From Pseudomonas benzenivorans (GTDB lineage: Bacteria > Pseudomonadota > Gammaproteobacteria > Pseudomonadales > Pseudomonadaceae), in NCBI RefSeq assembly GCF_900100495.1, contig NZ_FNCT01000008.1, forward strand, positions 186,001-250,000: a stretch of DNA of 64,000 nt. The letters run 5' to 3'. Below the pieces are notes generated by a model. The model did no database searches. It had not been told where the DNA came from and saw only the letters and a list, made by a program, of their open reading frames with translations. How positions within the stretch are numbered: the stretch's first letter is position 1; every line of letters begins with the position of its first letter. A program made the translations under genes and the position numbers. Shown here piece after piece: positions 19,566 to 28,377 of this stretch.

Positions 19566-21460
19566 AACGGCAGATTTTGCAGTTGCCCCGGGTAGCGGAA
19601 GCGCAGGAACTTCTGCGCATTGCTCAGCACCTGGAACGCCGATTTGAGGTTGTGCCGTTCGCTGGCGGAGACCTTCTCCGGCTCGATGTAGTTGTCCGGC
19701 TCGCGGCCTTCCAGCAGATCCATGGCCTGATGGCGGATGCGCACGATGGAGAGAAATTCCAGGGCATAGCGCAGCTGGGTGATGGCCTCCTCGGTCAGCA
19801 GCTTGGTGGCGGCAATGGCGTCCAGGCGCTCCAGCGAGTTCTGCGCCTTGGAGCCGGCGGCCAGGGCATGCACCCGGATCAGGTCGGTCAGCGGTGCGGT
19901 ACCGCGGCCCTTGAGGTTGATGATGTTGTTCTGCTGGCCGTCCTTCTCCATCACGAAGGTGCGGAAGAAGCCCAGCGGCGGGGTGCGGTTGAGTGCGTTG
20001 CGCGCCAGGCTGGCGAGAAACAGTGGGTTGCTGCTGGCCTTCTGCGCCACCAGGTCCTTGAGGTTCTCGACCAGCTCGGCCTCGCCGTAGACGCTGTCCA
20101 GGTCGAAGAAGATGCAACTGTTGAGCAGGGTTTCCGGATTGGGCTGGTCGATCCACTGGTTGAAGTAGCCCCGCCAGACTCGCAGCGGCTGGCGCCACTT
20201 GGGGTTGCTGGCCATGATCCCGCCCTTGCAGTAGCTGTAGCCGCAGGCGGCCAGGCCGTCGCTGACGAACTCGGCGAGCTGGCGGAAATAGTCGTCGTGA
20301 ACCCGTGGGTCGAAGCGGTTGTCGAGCACCAGGGCGTTGTCCTGGTCGGTGACGATCAGCTGCTCGTCGCGGGCCATCGAGCCCAGCACCATGAAGCAGT
20401 AGGGCAGCGGCGGCGGCCCGAGCTTTTCCTCGGCCAGTTCCAGCAGGCGCTGGGTCAGGCTGCGACCGATGCCGGAGATGGCGCTGCCGATCATGTGCGC
20501 GCTGGCCTGCTCGTTGACCAGGCGCAGGAAGGTGGCGCGCAGGTCCGGCACCAGGGCCTGCAACTCCGCCACCGACTGCCGGTTGAAGATGCTGTTGACC
20601 AGGTACAGGCTGCTCTGCGACTCGTACTTGATGATGTCGGCCAGGTTGATCACCCCGACCGGGCGCTGGCGGTGCACCACCGGCAGGTGGTGGATGTTGT
20701 GCCGGAGCATGCACAGCATGGCCTCGAACACCGAGTCGTCGGCCTGGATGGTGATCGGGTTGGGCGACATCACCCGGTCGACCGGGGTGTCCAGGGCCAG
20801 GCCCTCGGCCAGCACCCGGGTGCGCAGGTCGCGGTCGGTGGTGATCCCGGCCATCGCCTGGCCCTGGCCGGCGCTGCCGGCAGCGCTCGGCGGCGGGCCG
20901 AGGATCACCAGGGACGACACCCCATGCTCGGTCATCACCCGCGCCGCCTCCAGCACCGAGGTGCCCAGCGGCACGCTGACCGTGCGCCGGGTGACCAGCT
21001 TGCGCACCTTGACCTTCATCAGCTCGCTGGCATGGCCCTGGGGCTCCTGGGTGGACTTCAGGCGCGACTGGCCTTCGGCCTCGACGAAATCGGCGAAGGC
21101 GTCGTGGGTCTCGCACAGCTGCTCGAACAGCTGGCCGGGAATGAAGTAGATCAGGCTGTCCTCGATCGCCCGTGCAGGCAGGCGGACTTTGTGCCCGCGC
21201 AGCAGGCCGAACTGGCCGAACACCTCGCCCTCGGTCAGGCGGTTGTACAGCTCGCCGTTGCGCCGGTAGATCTCCACCGCGCCGCTGCGGATGTAGTGCA
21301 GCTCCTGGATCGGTTCGCCATAGCGGAGGATGTCGCTGCCGGCCTTGAAGTAGCCGACCTCGACCTGCTGGGCGATCTGCTCGAGGGTGGCGTCCGGTAG
21401 TCCGTCGAAAGGGGCGAAGCGGCTCAGGTGGTCGCGTATTTCGATCAGCTCGACCTGCAT
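19562..21460 (-). CDS. cNMP-binding / CBS-pair / DUF294 nucleotidyltransferase-like protein
   Basis: A 632-residue soluble multi-domain protein. Order: cyclic-nucleotide-binding domain (about 15-130, with FGQFGLLRG), two CBS domains (about 155-285, RRTVSVPLGTSVLEAARVM and PITIQADDSVFEAML), a GlnD-like DUF294 nucleotidyltransferase domain with GSMARDEQL and DQD metal ligands (about 365-385), and a DUF294_C helical domain. Architecture suggests a nucleotide-sensing regulator, perhaps modifying a partner protein; substrate unknown. The start at 21460 (Met before QVELIEIRD) is preferred over 21493. Translationally coupled to the exonuclease. Confidence 0.88.
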   Translation of the reverse strand: MQVELIEIRDHLSRFAPFDGLPDATLEQIAQQVEVGYFKAGSDILRYGEPIQELHYIRSGAVEIYRRNGELYNRLTEGEVFGQFGLLRGHKVRLPARAIEDSLIYFIPGQLFEQLCETHDAFADFVEAEGQSRLKSTQEPQGHASELMKVKVRKLVTRRTVSVPLGTSVLEAARVMTEHGVSSLVILGPPPSAAGSAGQGQAMAGITTDRDLRTRVLAEGLALDTPVDRVMSPNPITIQADDSVFEAMLCMLRHNIHHLPVVHRQRPVGVINLADIIKYESQSSLYLVNSIFNRQSVAELQALVPDLRATFLRLVNEQASAHMIGSAISGIGRSLTQRLLELAEEKLGPPPLPYCFMVLGSMARDEQLIVTDQDNALVLDNRFDPRVHDDYFRQLAEFVSDGLAACGYSYCKGGIMASNPKWRQPLRVWRGYFNQWIDQPNPETLLNSCIFFDLDSVYGEAELVENLKDLVAQKASSNPLFLASLARNALNRTPPLGFFRTFVMEKDGQQNNIINLKGRGTAPLTDLIRVHALAAGSKAQNSLERLDAIAATKLLTEEAITQLRYALEFLSIVRIRHQAMDLLEGREPDNYIEPEKVSASERHNLKSAFQVLSNAQKFLRFRYPGQLQNLPL

Positions 21461-21622
21461 TCGGGGGTCCTGGCGGGTGCGTATGGCTTGCATTGAACCA
21501 TACGCCCGGCAGTGCGGGCAGTCGCAGCGTTCGGGCGTGGCTGCGCCGGTCGTTGCCAGGCAGCCGCGTGTCGGTTGCAGGCGGCGATTGGGTTCGGCTG
21601 AACGATTGGCCTGCTCGCGAAA

Positions 21623-22027
21623 CTAGAAGAAGGATACCGCCTGCCCCTCGCGGTCGAAGGCGATGAAATTGCCGATGCTGCCGGCCTCGATCGCCCCGAC
21701 CATCATCTTCAGCGGCTGCTCGGCCTCGTCGCTGCTCGGCGCCAGCCCCACGCGCCCGGCCAGGCCGGCGGCGAACACCAGGTCCCAGGCGACGCCGGTA
21801 CGCTCGGCCTCGGCCAGCAGCCCGGCGAAATCCGCCAGCTCCTCCGGCAGCTTGTCGACGCACAACACCGGCCTGAGCGAGCCGCCCTGGTTCTCGGCGT
21901 GGCGCTGGCGCTCCTGTTCGGTCGCGTCCTCGGGCAGCTCGGCGGCGACGAACACCAGCAGCAGGCGCTGCGGCTCCGGCTGGGCCTTGGCGGCAGTCAG
22001 CAGGTCGGCGAATTCGGCAATATCCAT
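21623..22027 (-). CDS. Conserved pseudomonad protein of unknown function
   Basis: A 134-residue soluble acidic protein. Similar small pseudomonad proteins are, from memory, sometimes labelled ribonucleotide reductase subunit alpha, but nothing of a reductase active site is visible and that name should not be trusted. Visible elements: LLLVFVAAELPEDAT, a PVLCVDKLPEELADF segment and a C-terminal IGNFIAFDREGQAV strand. The VFVAAELP/IAFDREG pattern suggests a small alpha/beta fold. It is monocistronic, with remnant sequence upstream. Confidence 0.7.
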   Translation of the reverse strand: MDIAEFADLLTAAKAQPEPQRLLLVFVAAELPEDATEQERQRHAENQGGSLRPVLCVDKLPEELADFAGLLAEAERTGVAWDLVFAAGLAGRVGLAPSSDEAEQPLKMMVGAIEAGSIGNFIAFDREGQAVSFF

Positions 22028-22039
22028 GACAAGTCCATC

Positions 22040-22268
22040 CGTACGGCAAAAAAATAAGCGATGTGAGCGGCCACACTGCCACGCCCGGCCGGCGCTTGAA
22101 CATATCTCTTAAGGCGTAGAGGGGCCTCCCACCGGGCGCAGCCGCTTGCCCAAGCCAGCGCTGCAGATCGACGCCGCCGTGCGTGACGGTCTGCAACTGC
22201 TCGACCTGGAAACCCCGGTCTTCGAAGAGCGCCCGCGCCGCCACTTCCGGCGCCCAGGCCCAGCGCTA
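22040..22268 (-). pseudogene. Remnant coding fragment of unknown family
   Basis: On the minus strand this stretch reads like protein (RWAWAPEVAARALFEDRGF, then QVEQLQTVTHGGVDLQRWL and GGRPLYALRDMF) but has a TAG just upstream (22266-22268), no start site, and runs into the leader of the next gene. It resembles the 3' end of a real gene whose 5' part is gone. I do not recognise the family. It directly follows the broken znuA-like fragment, so a deletion probably fused two gene remains. Confidence 0.45.
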
Positions 22269-22306
22269 CGCCGCGTCTTGGCGCGCGGCGGCCAGGCCCT
22301 GTTCCG

Positions 22307-22582
22307 GGCAGCCTCGCTGCTGGCGATCAGGCGCTCCAGCCAGGGCTCGAAGCCCAGGCCGTTGGCGATGATCAGGTCGGCGTTGAGGACGGCCTTGGCA
22401 TCCTCGGCGCTCGGCTGGTAGACATGGGCGTAGGCATCGGCACCGACCAGGTTGCGCAGTTCTAGCTTATCTCCGGCTATTTACCGGGCGATGTCGGCAA
22501 AAATGCGGAAACTTGTGACGACTTTGAGTTTCTCCGCTGCGTTTAGGGAGAGCGACGCGAGCAGGGCGATTAGCACACGCAT
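22307..22582 (-). pseudogene. znuA-like zinc-binding protein gene, broken
   Basis: The minus strand encodes the N-terminal ~92 residues of a metal ABC transporter binding protein (ZnuA/TroA family): signal MRVLIALLASLSLNAAE, then LKVVTSFRIFADIAR, an in-frame TAA at codon 34 (22481-22483), then IAGDKLELRNLVGADAYAHV, YQPSAEDAKAVLNADLI and IANGLGFEPWLERL. The AHVYQPS segment carries a family metal-ligand histidine. The TAA sits where related proteins often have Gln/Asn. Homology stops at about 22307, so there is also a C-terminal deletion. GAGGAA precedes the ATG. Position after folE2 and a Zur-like box fits a former Zur-regulated gene. Confidence 0.75.
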
Positions 22583-22668
22583 GGAGCGTTCCTCAGGGTG
22601 AAGGTAAGGGGCCAGCGGCGGGATCAGCGGCTGCCCGGGCGGCCCCCATTGCAGCTGGCGGCAGCGGA

Positions 22669-23565
22669 TCATGCCGGGCTCCAGTTCCAGCGGCTTTCGG
22701 CCACCGCGTCGTGGGCATGCAGGCTTTCCGCGTGCACCACGCGCAGGCGGAAGGCGTCCAGCCCCGGCTGCTGGCGCAGCGCGCGGTGCAGGCGGCGCGC
22801 GGCGTCCTCGCAGAACATCGGGTTCTGCCCGTTGGCCAGGGCGAAGGCCTGTTCATCGACGCGTTTCACGGCGGTCTGCACGGCGGTGCCGAGGGCCCGT
22901 TCGGCGCGCTCGATCAGTGCCAGCAGCGGCAGTTCGCAAGCCTGCGAATCCAGGCGTACCTGCAGGGTGGCGCTGCTGCGCTGGCTGTGCGGGGTGGCGA
23001 GGATGCCCCGGCTCGAACCGAGCCAGGCCAGCAGTTGCTGATGGTCGAGGGGCTGGCCGGCGAAGTCCTCGGCGAAGCGCTGCTGGATCAGCTGGCGGGC
23101 CAGGGCGGCGGAGCAGGGGCAGGTCGAGGAATAGCCGATCTCGACCTGCAGTTCCACGTGAAACTCCCATGCATCCTGGCGTGCGCGCACTTCGAAGGGG
23201 TAGGCCTTCCAGCCGGCCAGCGGGCTGACCAGCGCCGGCCGGCTGAACAGCGCCTCGCCGCGCAGGTTCAAGTAGGCGCTGCGCGACAGGTGCAGGTGGC
23301 TGTCGAGGAACCGCTGCAGCACCCGCTGCACCAGCGGCGGCGCGAGGTCCTCGGCGTCCAGGGCCTGCAGCGCCAGGTACAGGCGCGACATATGGATGCC
23401 GCGGGCGCCACCGTCGTCCAGGCTGACGCCGGCATCGGCGCGGGCGCCGATGCGCTGGTCGGCCAGGCGCAGCGGCACGGCGATATCGGCCATGCCGACC
23501 CACTCCAGCGCCAGGTCGTGGTGGCTGGCTTGGTTGGCGATGTCGGGCAGGGTCAGGGCGTACAT
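22669..23565 (-). CDS. folE2: GTP cyclohydrolase FolE2 (type IB, zinc-independent)
   Basis: A 298-residue FolE2/COG1469 enzyme that makes dihydroneopterin triphosphate from GTP, the first step of folate synthesis, using metals other than zinc. The catalytic cysteine lies in the STCPCSAAL motif near residue 150, and the N-terminus shows the VGMADIAVPLRL segment. FolE2 replaces zinc-dependent FolE under zinc limitation; a Zur-like box sits 32 bases upstream of the ATG. It is divergent from the COG0523 operon. Its stop overlaps an ATG of the region leading into the znuA-like pseudogene. Confidence 0.92.
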   Translation of the reverse strand: MYALTLPDIANQASHHDLALEWVGMADIAVPLRLADQRIGARADAGVSLDDGGARGIHMSRLYLALQALDAEDLAPPLVQRVLQRFLDSHLHLSRSAYLNLRGEALFSRPALVSPLAGWKAYPFEVRARQDAWEFHVELQVEIGYSSTCPCSAALARQLIQQRFAEDFAGQPLDHQQLLAWLGSSRGILATPHSQRSSATLQVRLDSQACELPLLALIERAERALGTAVQTAVKRVDEQAFALANGQNPMFCEDAARRLHRALRQQPGLDAFRLRVVHAESLHAHDAVAESRWNWSPA

Positions 23566-23596
23566 CGGAAATCCGTCGGTTGTCTGATTGATTAGA

Positions 23597-23611
23597 TGTT
23601 ATGTTATAACA
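23597..23611. promoter_or_regulatory. Zur box between folE2 and the COG0523 operon
   Basis: TGTTAT-GTT-ATAACA: six-base inverted arms with a 3-base centre, matching the gammaproteobacterial Zur pattern (TGTTATAnTATAACA) in arms and spacing. It is the only AT-rich palindrome in the 76-base divergent region and is positioned to repress both directions when zinc is sufficient. Confidence 0.75.
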
Positions 23612-23641
23612 ATTAAAGCACCAAGCGATCGAACCGACCCG

Positions 23642-23794
23642 ATGACTCCGACCCTGCTCGATGAAACCGAACTGCAAACCGGCGAGACCATCGGCCTCGA
23701 GCGCCTGCTGCTGCGGCCCACCGCCAGCCTGTGCATCGAGGCCAAGGAGCGCCAGGAACAACGCGAAAAACACCAGCGCGAGCGTGACCAATGA
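23642..23794 (+). CDS. Small protein in the Zur operon
   Basis: A predicted 50-residue protein with no signal peptide or membrane segment. The C-terminal half is strongly charged and helical ([18 protein letters not shown]). It starts 31 bases after the Zur box and its TGA overlaps an ATG at 23791, 12 bases before the COG0523 start. I recall a small hypothetical gene beside the zinc-responsive COG0523 gene in P. aeruginosa, which would support it, but I cannot align them. Function unknown. Confidence 0.55.
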   Translation: MTPTLLDETELQTGETIGLERLLLRPTASLCIEAKERQEQREKHQRERDQ

Positions 23795-23805
23795 AGGAGA
23801 CCCGC

Positions 23806-25013
<1,208 letters not shown>

Positions 25014-25014
<1 letters not shown>

Positions 25015-25658
25015 TGCACGCGCCTCTGCTCAGAATGCCGCCGTGCCAGGTGGCCGGCGCGCAGGCGGAGGTGCTCGGCGAGGTGCTGCGCGACACGGTC
25101 AACCTGGCCATCTGGCAGCGCCGCTTGCCGGCGCCGATCGCCGCTTTCGCCGAGCGCCTGCTGGGCCGCGGTGAGCCGCTGGCGCAATCCATGACCCTGG
25201 AGCTGGAATGCGCGGATGCCGCGCCGAACCTGCAGGGCCTGCTCGCCGGCTACGCCGACCTGCCCGGCCAGGCGGCGTTCATCGCCGATGTGCGCTGGCT
25301 GGTCGGCGCCTTCGCCTGTTTGCTCGAGGCCAAGCGTATCGGCCTGCGCCTGCGGGCGTTGGACAAAGCCATGTGCCCGCGCTTTCACGTCGACCAGGTG
25401 CCGCTGCGGCTGATCACCAGCTATGCCGGGGTCGGTAGCCAGTGGCTGGGCGAGGGCGCGATGGCACGCCAGGGCCTAGGCGATCCGGCGGCCGAGCCCA
25501 CCGATGCGGCGCTGATCGAGTGCAGCGCGGCCGGCCATGTGCTGCTGGCCAAGGGCGAGAAATGGCTAGGCAACGAGGGTCGCGGGCTGATCCACCGTTC
25601 GCCGCAGCCGGCGGAGGGTCAGCGGCGGTTGTTGCTGACCCTGGATTGGCTGGCCTGA
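25014..25658 (+). CDS. DUF1826 protein
   Basis: A 214-residue DUF1826 protein. Family features include the NLAIWQRRLP opening, CPRFHVDQVPLRLITSYAGVG (about residues 121-141, with C and HVD resembling a metal site of the 2OG-oxygenase type) and a C-terminal IHRSPQP histidine. DUF1826 genes typically follow zinc-responsive COG0523 genes; function is unknown, and an iron/2OG-oxygenase-like fold is only my inference from the HxD...H pattern. The start shares one base with the COG0523 stop, so it belongs to the Zur operon. Confidence 0.85.
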
Positions 25659-25722
25659 TGGTGGGCAGGTCGAATCTCGAATCGGTGCGCATGGCGCAGC
25701 CTACTAGGTTCGCGGGGCGTAC

Positions 25723-26076
25723 CTAGCGCGCCATCCACACGCCCTTGTTCTGCCGCTCGCAGAAGGGCTTGAGGTAGGCGCTGTCGCTGCTCACCCCGTA
25801 ATAGTGGATGTCCTGCTGGTAGGGCGTGCCGCCGACCCGGGCGTTGCGGCAGACGCCGAAGGCACCGAGCGGACACTGTTCGACGAAGGCCACCGCGACC
25901 TTCTGGCCCTTGAGTTGCGGCTGGCAGAAGCCGCTGCGGAACAGGTTCGGCGGGATGCTGCGGTTCTGCTGGCAGACCTTGACGTCCAGGCGCTCGGCCT
26001 GGCTGTGGACCACGCAGGCCTCGCCCCAGGCCAGGCCGGACAGGGCGCAGAGCGCCAGCAACGCGAAACGACGCAT
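25723..26076 (-). CDS. Exported cysteine-containing small protein
   Basis: A 117-residue protein with a signal peptide (MRRFALLALCALSGLAWG) and a mature part with several cysteines (CVVH, VCQQN, FCQPQ, QCPLG, VCRNA, FCERQ) that could form disulfides in the periplasm. It ends GVWMAR. The conserved KVAVAFVEQCPLGAFGVCRN segment looks like a pseudomonad-specific family; function unknown. It is convergent with DUF1826. ATG at 26076 chosen for the signal peptide. Confidence 0.7.
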   Translation of the reverse strand: MRRFALLALCALSGLAWGEACVVHSQAERLDVKVCQQNRSIPPNLFRSGFCQPQLKGQKVAVAFVEQCPLGAFGVCRNARVGGTPYQQDIHYYGVSSDSAYLKPFCERQNKGVWMAR

Positions 26077-26176
26077 CGAGTGAACTCCAAATGACTGTGC
26101 CGGCGACTCTAGCATGCTGCTTTTATGGCGTCTGCGCGGCCCAAGCCGGGTTGCTGGAGTCAGCTGCACACGCCCT

Positions 26177-26246
26177 GTAGGAGCGGATTTATCCGCGATA
26201 GCAATTCGCGGATAAAGCGGAACGCCGCCCCGGCCGCTCCAACAAA
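26177..26246. repeat. REP-like element, GTAGGAGCGG type
   Basis: Starts GTAGGAGCGGATTTATCCGC at 26177 and its second half carries TTCGCGGATAAAGCGG, giving an extended CGCGGATAAA/TTTATCCGCG pairing. It lies in the 208-base divergent gap before the second COG0523 gene. Confidence 0.65.
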
Positions 26247-26284
26247 CCCTTTCCCTGCCGCTCGAACAACCGCAGCATAGGCCC

Positions 26285-27247
26285 ATGTTGAAGAATATCC
26301 CCACCCACCTGATCGCCGGCCCCTTGGGCGCCGGCAAGACCAGCCTGATCCGCCAGCTGCTGGGGCAGCGTCCGGCGCACGAGCGCTGGGCGGTGCTGAT
26401 CAACGAGTTCGGCCAGATCGGCCTGGACGCCGCCCTGCTCAGCACCGACGCCGACGGCGTGGCCATGGGCGAGGTGGCCGGCGGCTGCCTGTGCTGCGTC
26501 AACGGCGTGCCCTTCCAGGTCGGCTTGAGCCGGCTGCTGCGCCAGGCCAAGCCGGATCGCCTGCTGATCGAACCCTCCGGCCTGGGTCATCCGCTGCAAC
26601 TGCTCGAGCAGCTGGGCGAGCCGCCCTGGGCCGGGGTACTGGCCGTGCAGCCGGCGGTGCTGGTGCTGGATGCCGCGGCCCTGGCGGCCGGCGAGCCCTT
26701 GCCGGAAAGCCAGCAGGCGGCGCTGGGCGGTGCCGGCCTGCTGCTGCTGAACAAGGCCGAACAACTGGATGAGCTCGCCAGGGCGCGCCTCCAGGCGCAA
26801 CTGCCCGCGCGCCCGCTGCTGTGGACCAGCCAGGCGGCGTTGGCGCTGGCGCAACTGCCCGGCTTCGCCGCGCGGGCCGAGGCGGGCGCCGGCCTGGAGG
26901 GGCTGCCCGAGAGCAGCGCGGCCATGCCGCAGATCTGGCGCACGCCGAGCGAGCCGATCTGCCAGATCCAGGATCAGGCCGAGGGCTGGAGTATCGGCTG
27001 GCGCTGGCATCCGAGCCAGGTTTTCGAGCTGATGCGGCTGCAACAGTGGCTCGCCAGCTTGCCCTGGCGCCGCGCCAAGCTGGTGCTGCAGACCAACGCC
27101 GGCTGGCTGTCGGCCAATGCCCTGGCGGGCCAGCCCCTGTACTGGCAAAGCAGCGAATGGCGGCGTGACTCGCGGTTGGAGCTGATCTTCGATCAGCCCC
27201 AGGAGGCCGAGGCGCTGCGTCGGGGTATGGCCGCCTGCCGGCTTTAG
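26285..27247 (+). CDS. Second COG0523-family GTPase
   Basis: A 320-residue G3E GTPase, shorter than the Zur-linked one. Walker A GPLGAGKT (12-19), CxCC motif GGCLCC (C68, C70, C71), LLIEPSGLGHP switch and LLLNKAEQ guanine motif are intact. The C-terminal CobW_C region is reduced. It probably moves a metal (zinc, cobalt or iron) to a client enzyme; which is unknown. No Zur box is seen upstream, only a REP element, so it may be a housekeeping paralogue. It converges on the PHA depolymerase gene. Confidence 0.85.
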   Translation: MLKNIPTHLIAGPLGAGKTSLIRQLLGQRPAHERWAVLINEFGQIGLDAALLSTDADGVAMGEVAGGCLCCVNGVPFQVGLSRLLRQAKPDRLLIEPSGLGHPLQLLEQLGEPPWAGVLAVQPAVLVLDAAALAAGEPLPESQQAALGGAGLLLLNKAEQLDELARARLQAQLPARPLLWTSQAALALAQLPGFAARAEAGAGLEGLPESSAAMPQIWRTPSEPICQIQDQAEGWSIGWRWHPSQVFELMRLQQWLASLPWRRAKLVLQTNAGWLSANALAGQPLYWQSSEWRRDSRLELIFDQPQEAEALRRGMAACRL

Positions 27248-27253
27248 CAGGCC

Positions 27254-28108
27254 TCAGGGGTGGGCATCGAACCAGGCGAGGATCTTGCCCGGCGAGGCGG
27301 CGAACCATTCGTGGTTGCCCAGCGGTTCGGTGTAGCGCGTGGTTTCTATGCCCTGGTAAAGCAGGCGGTCGTAATACAGGTCCATGCTCCACCAGGGCAC
27401 CACCGTATCGACGAAGCCGTGCAGGAAGGTGGTCGGCGGATGGTCGGCGGGCAGGTCCGGCACCGTGCACAGCGGGCCGCTGCAGGTGGCGTAGGAGCCG
27501 GAATGGATCGCCAGGGCCTTGAACTGGCCGGGGAAGGACACCGCCATGCGGCTGCTGTTGTAGCCGCCGCTGGAGATCCCGGTGGCGTACTTGCGCTGGC
27601 CGTTCAGCGGACCGAAGTGGCCGTTGTCGATGGCCTGGAACAGGTTGGTCAGAAAGCTGAAGTCGCTGCTCGTGGGATAGAGGCTTCCCGACAGGCCGGG
27701 AATATTGGTCTGCCAGAACAGATCGGCCGGCGCGCTCGGGGCGATCACCGCATAACCGTGGTCGAGCAGGGTCATGATGGTCTTGCCCTCGTGGTAGAGC
27801 TTGCCCAGCCACTCGTTGCTGTAATAGACGAAATCGTCCACGGCGAAGAACGAGCCCTGATAGAGGATCACCACCGGCCAGCCGCCCGCTGGCGGGCTGC
27901 CGGCCGGCGTCTGGTAGATCACCTTGCGGCTGCTCAGGTCGCTGGAGGCAATCCAGATGGAGCGATGGCTGCAGCTGATCTTGCCGGGTAGCAGCAGGCT
28001 TGGCTGGCGCTCGCTGCAGGGCGAGTCGGCCCAGCTGGGGGTCGCGAAGAGGCAAGCCAGCAGGGCGATGAGGCCCAGCCGGCGGAGGCCGGGGGTGGCA
28101 GTGAACAT
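27254..28108 (-). CDS. phaZ: Extracellular medium-chain-length PHA depolymerase
   Basis: A 284-residue secreted serine hydrolase that degrades medium-chain-length polyhydroxyalkanoates outside the cell. Signal peptide residues 1-27 (ending PSWA). The lipase box GISSG (177-181) gives Ser179; D234 in FVDTVVPW and H266 in NHEW complete the triad with the same spacing pattern as the P. fluorescens GK13 enzyme, which the protein resembles along its length. Intracellular PhaZ enzymes lack such a signal and differ. It faces the DUF1302 gene divergently across a 269-base region with a large palindrome. Confidence 0.88.
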   Translation of the reverse strand: MFTATPGLRRLGLIALLACLFATPSWADSPCSERQPSLLLPGKISCSHRSIWIASSDLSSRKVIYQTPAGSPPAGGWPVVILYQGSFFAVDDFVYYSNEWLGKLYHEGKTIMTLLDHGYAVIAPSAPADLFWQTNIPGLSGSLYPTSSDFSFLTNLFQAIDNGHFGPLNGQRKYATGISSGGYNSSRMAVSFPGQFKALAIHSGSYATCSGPLCTVPDLPADHPPTTFLHGFVDTVVPWWSMDLYYDRLLYQGIETTRYTEPLGNHEWFAASPGKILAWFDAHP

Positions 28109-28323
28109 GGCGGATCTCCGATTTATTGTTGTTTTTTCCGTACGGTCTTCCTGACGGTGGTTGGGCTCCTTGGTGTGGCCAAGTAAATAGAAACATGGAT
28201 TCCGATTCCGTCAAGCGCACCAAGCCCCTGAATGTCGGCCGTGCAGGGCTGCGCGCCGCTGGCGTCGGCCGCCGCTAGGGAAAAATAGTTGCCGGGCTTG
28301 CCAAAGATTATCGCCGTGACTAC

Positions 28324-28357
28324 TTTTATCGGAACCGATGTTCCGGTTCCGATAAAA
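28324..28357. promoter_or_regulatory. Large palindrome upstream of the DUF1302 gene
   Basis: Perfect 13-bp arms TTTTATCGGAACC (28324-28336) and GGTTCCGATAAAA (28345-28357) around an 8-base centre; an inner GGAAC-CGAT-GTTCC palindrome overlaps. It ends 20 bases before the GTG start. It is a likely operator, possibly for the TetR regulator at 31491, or a leader hairpin. The rest of the 28109-28377 gap shows no gene. Confidence 0.55.
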
Positions 28358-28377
28358 ACAACGAGAGGGAGATCATC

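Noticed and set aside
22146..22421. Plus-strand ORFs over the pseudogene area
   Set aside because: Arg/Ala-rich shadows of the minus-strand znuA-like and unidentified remnants.
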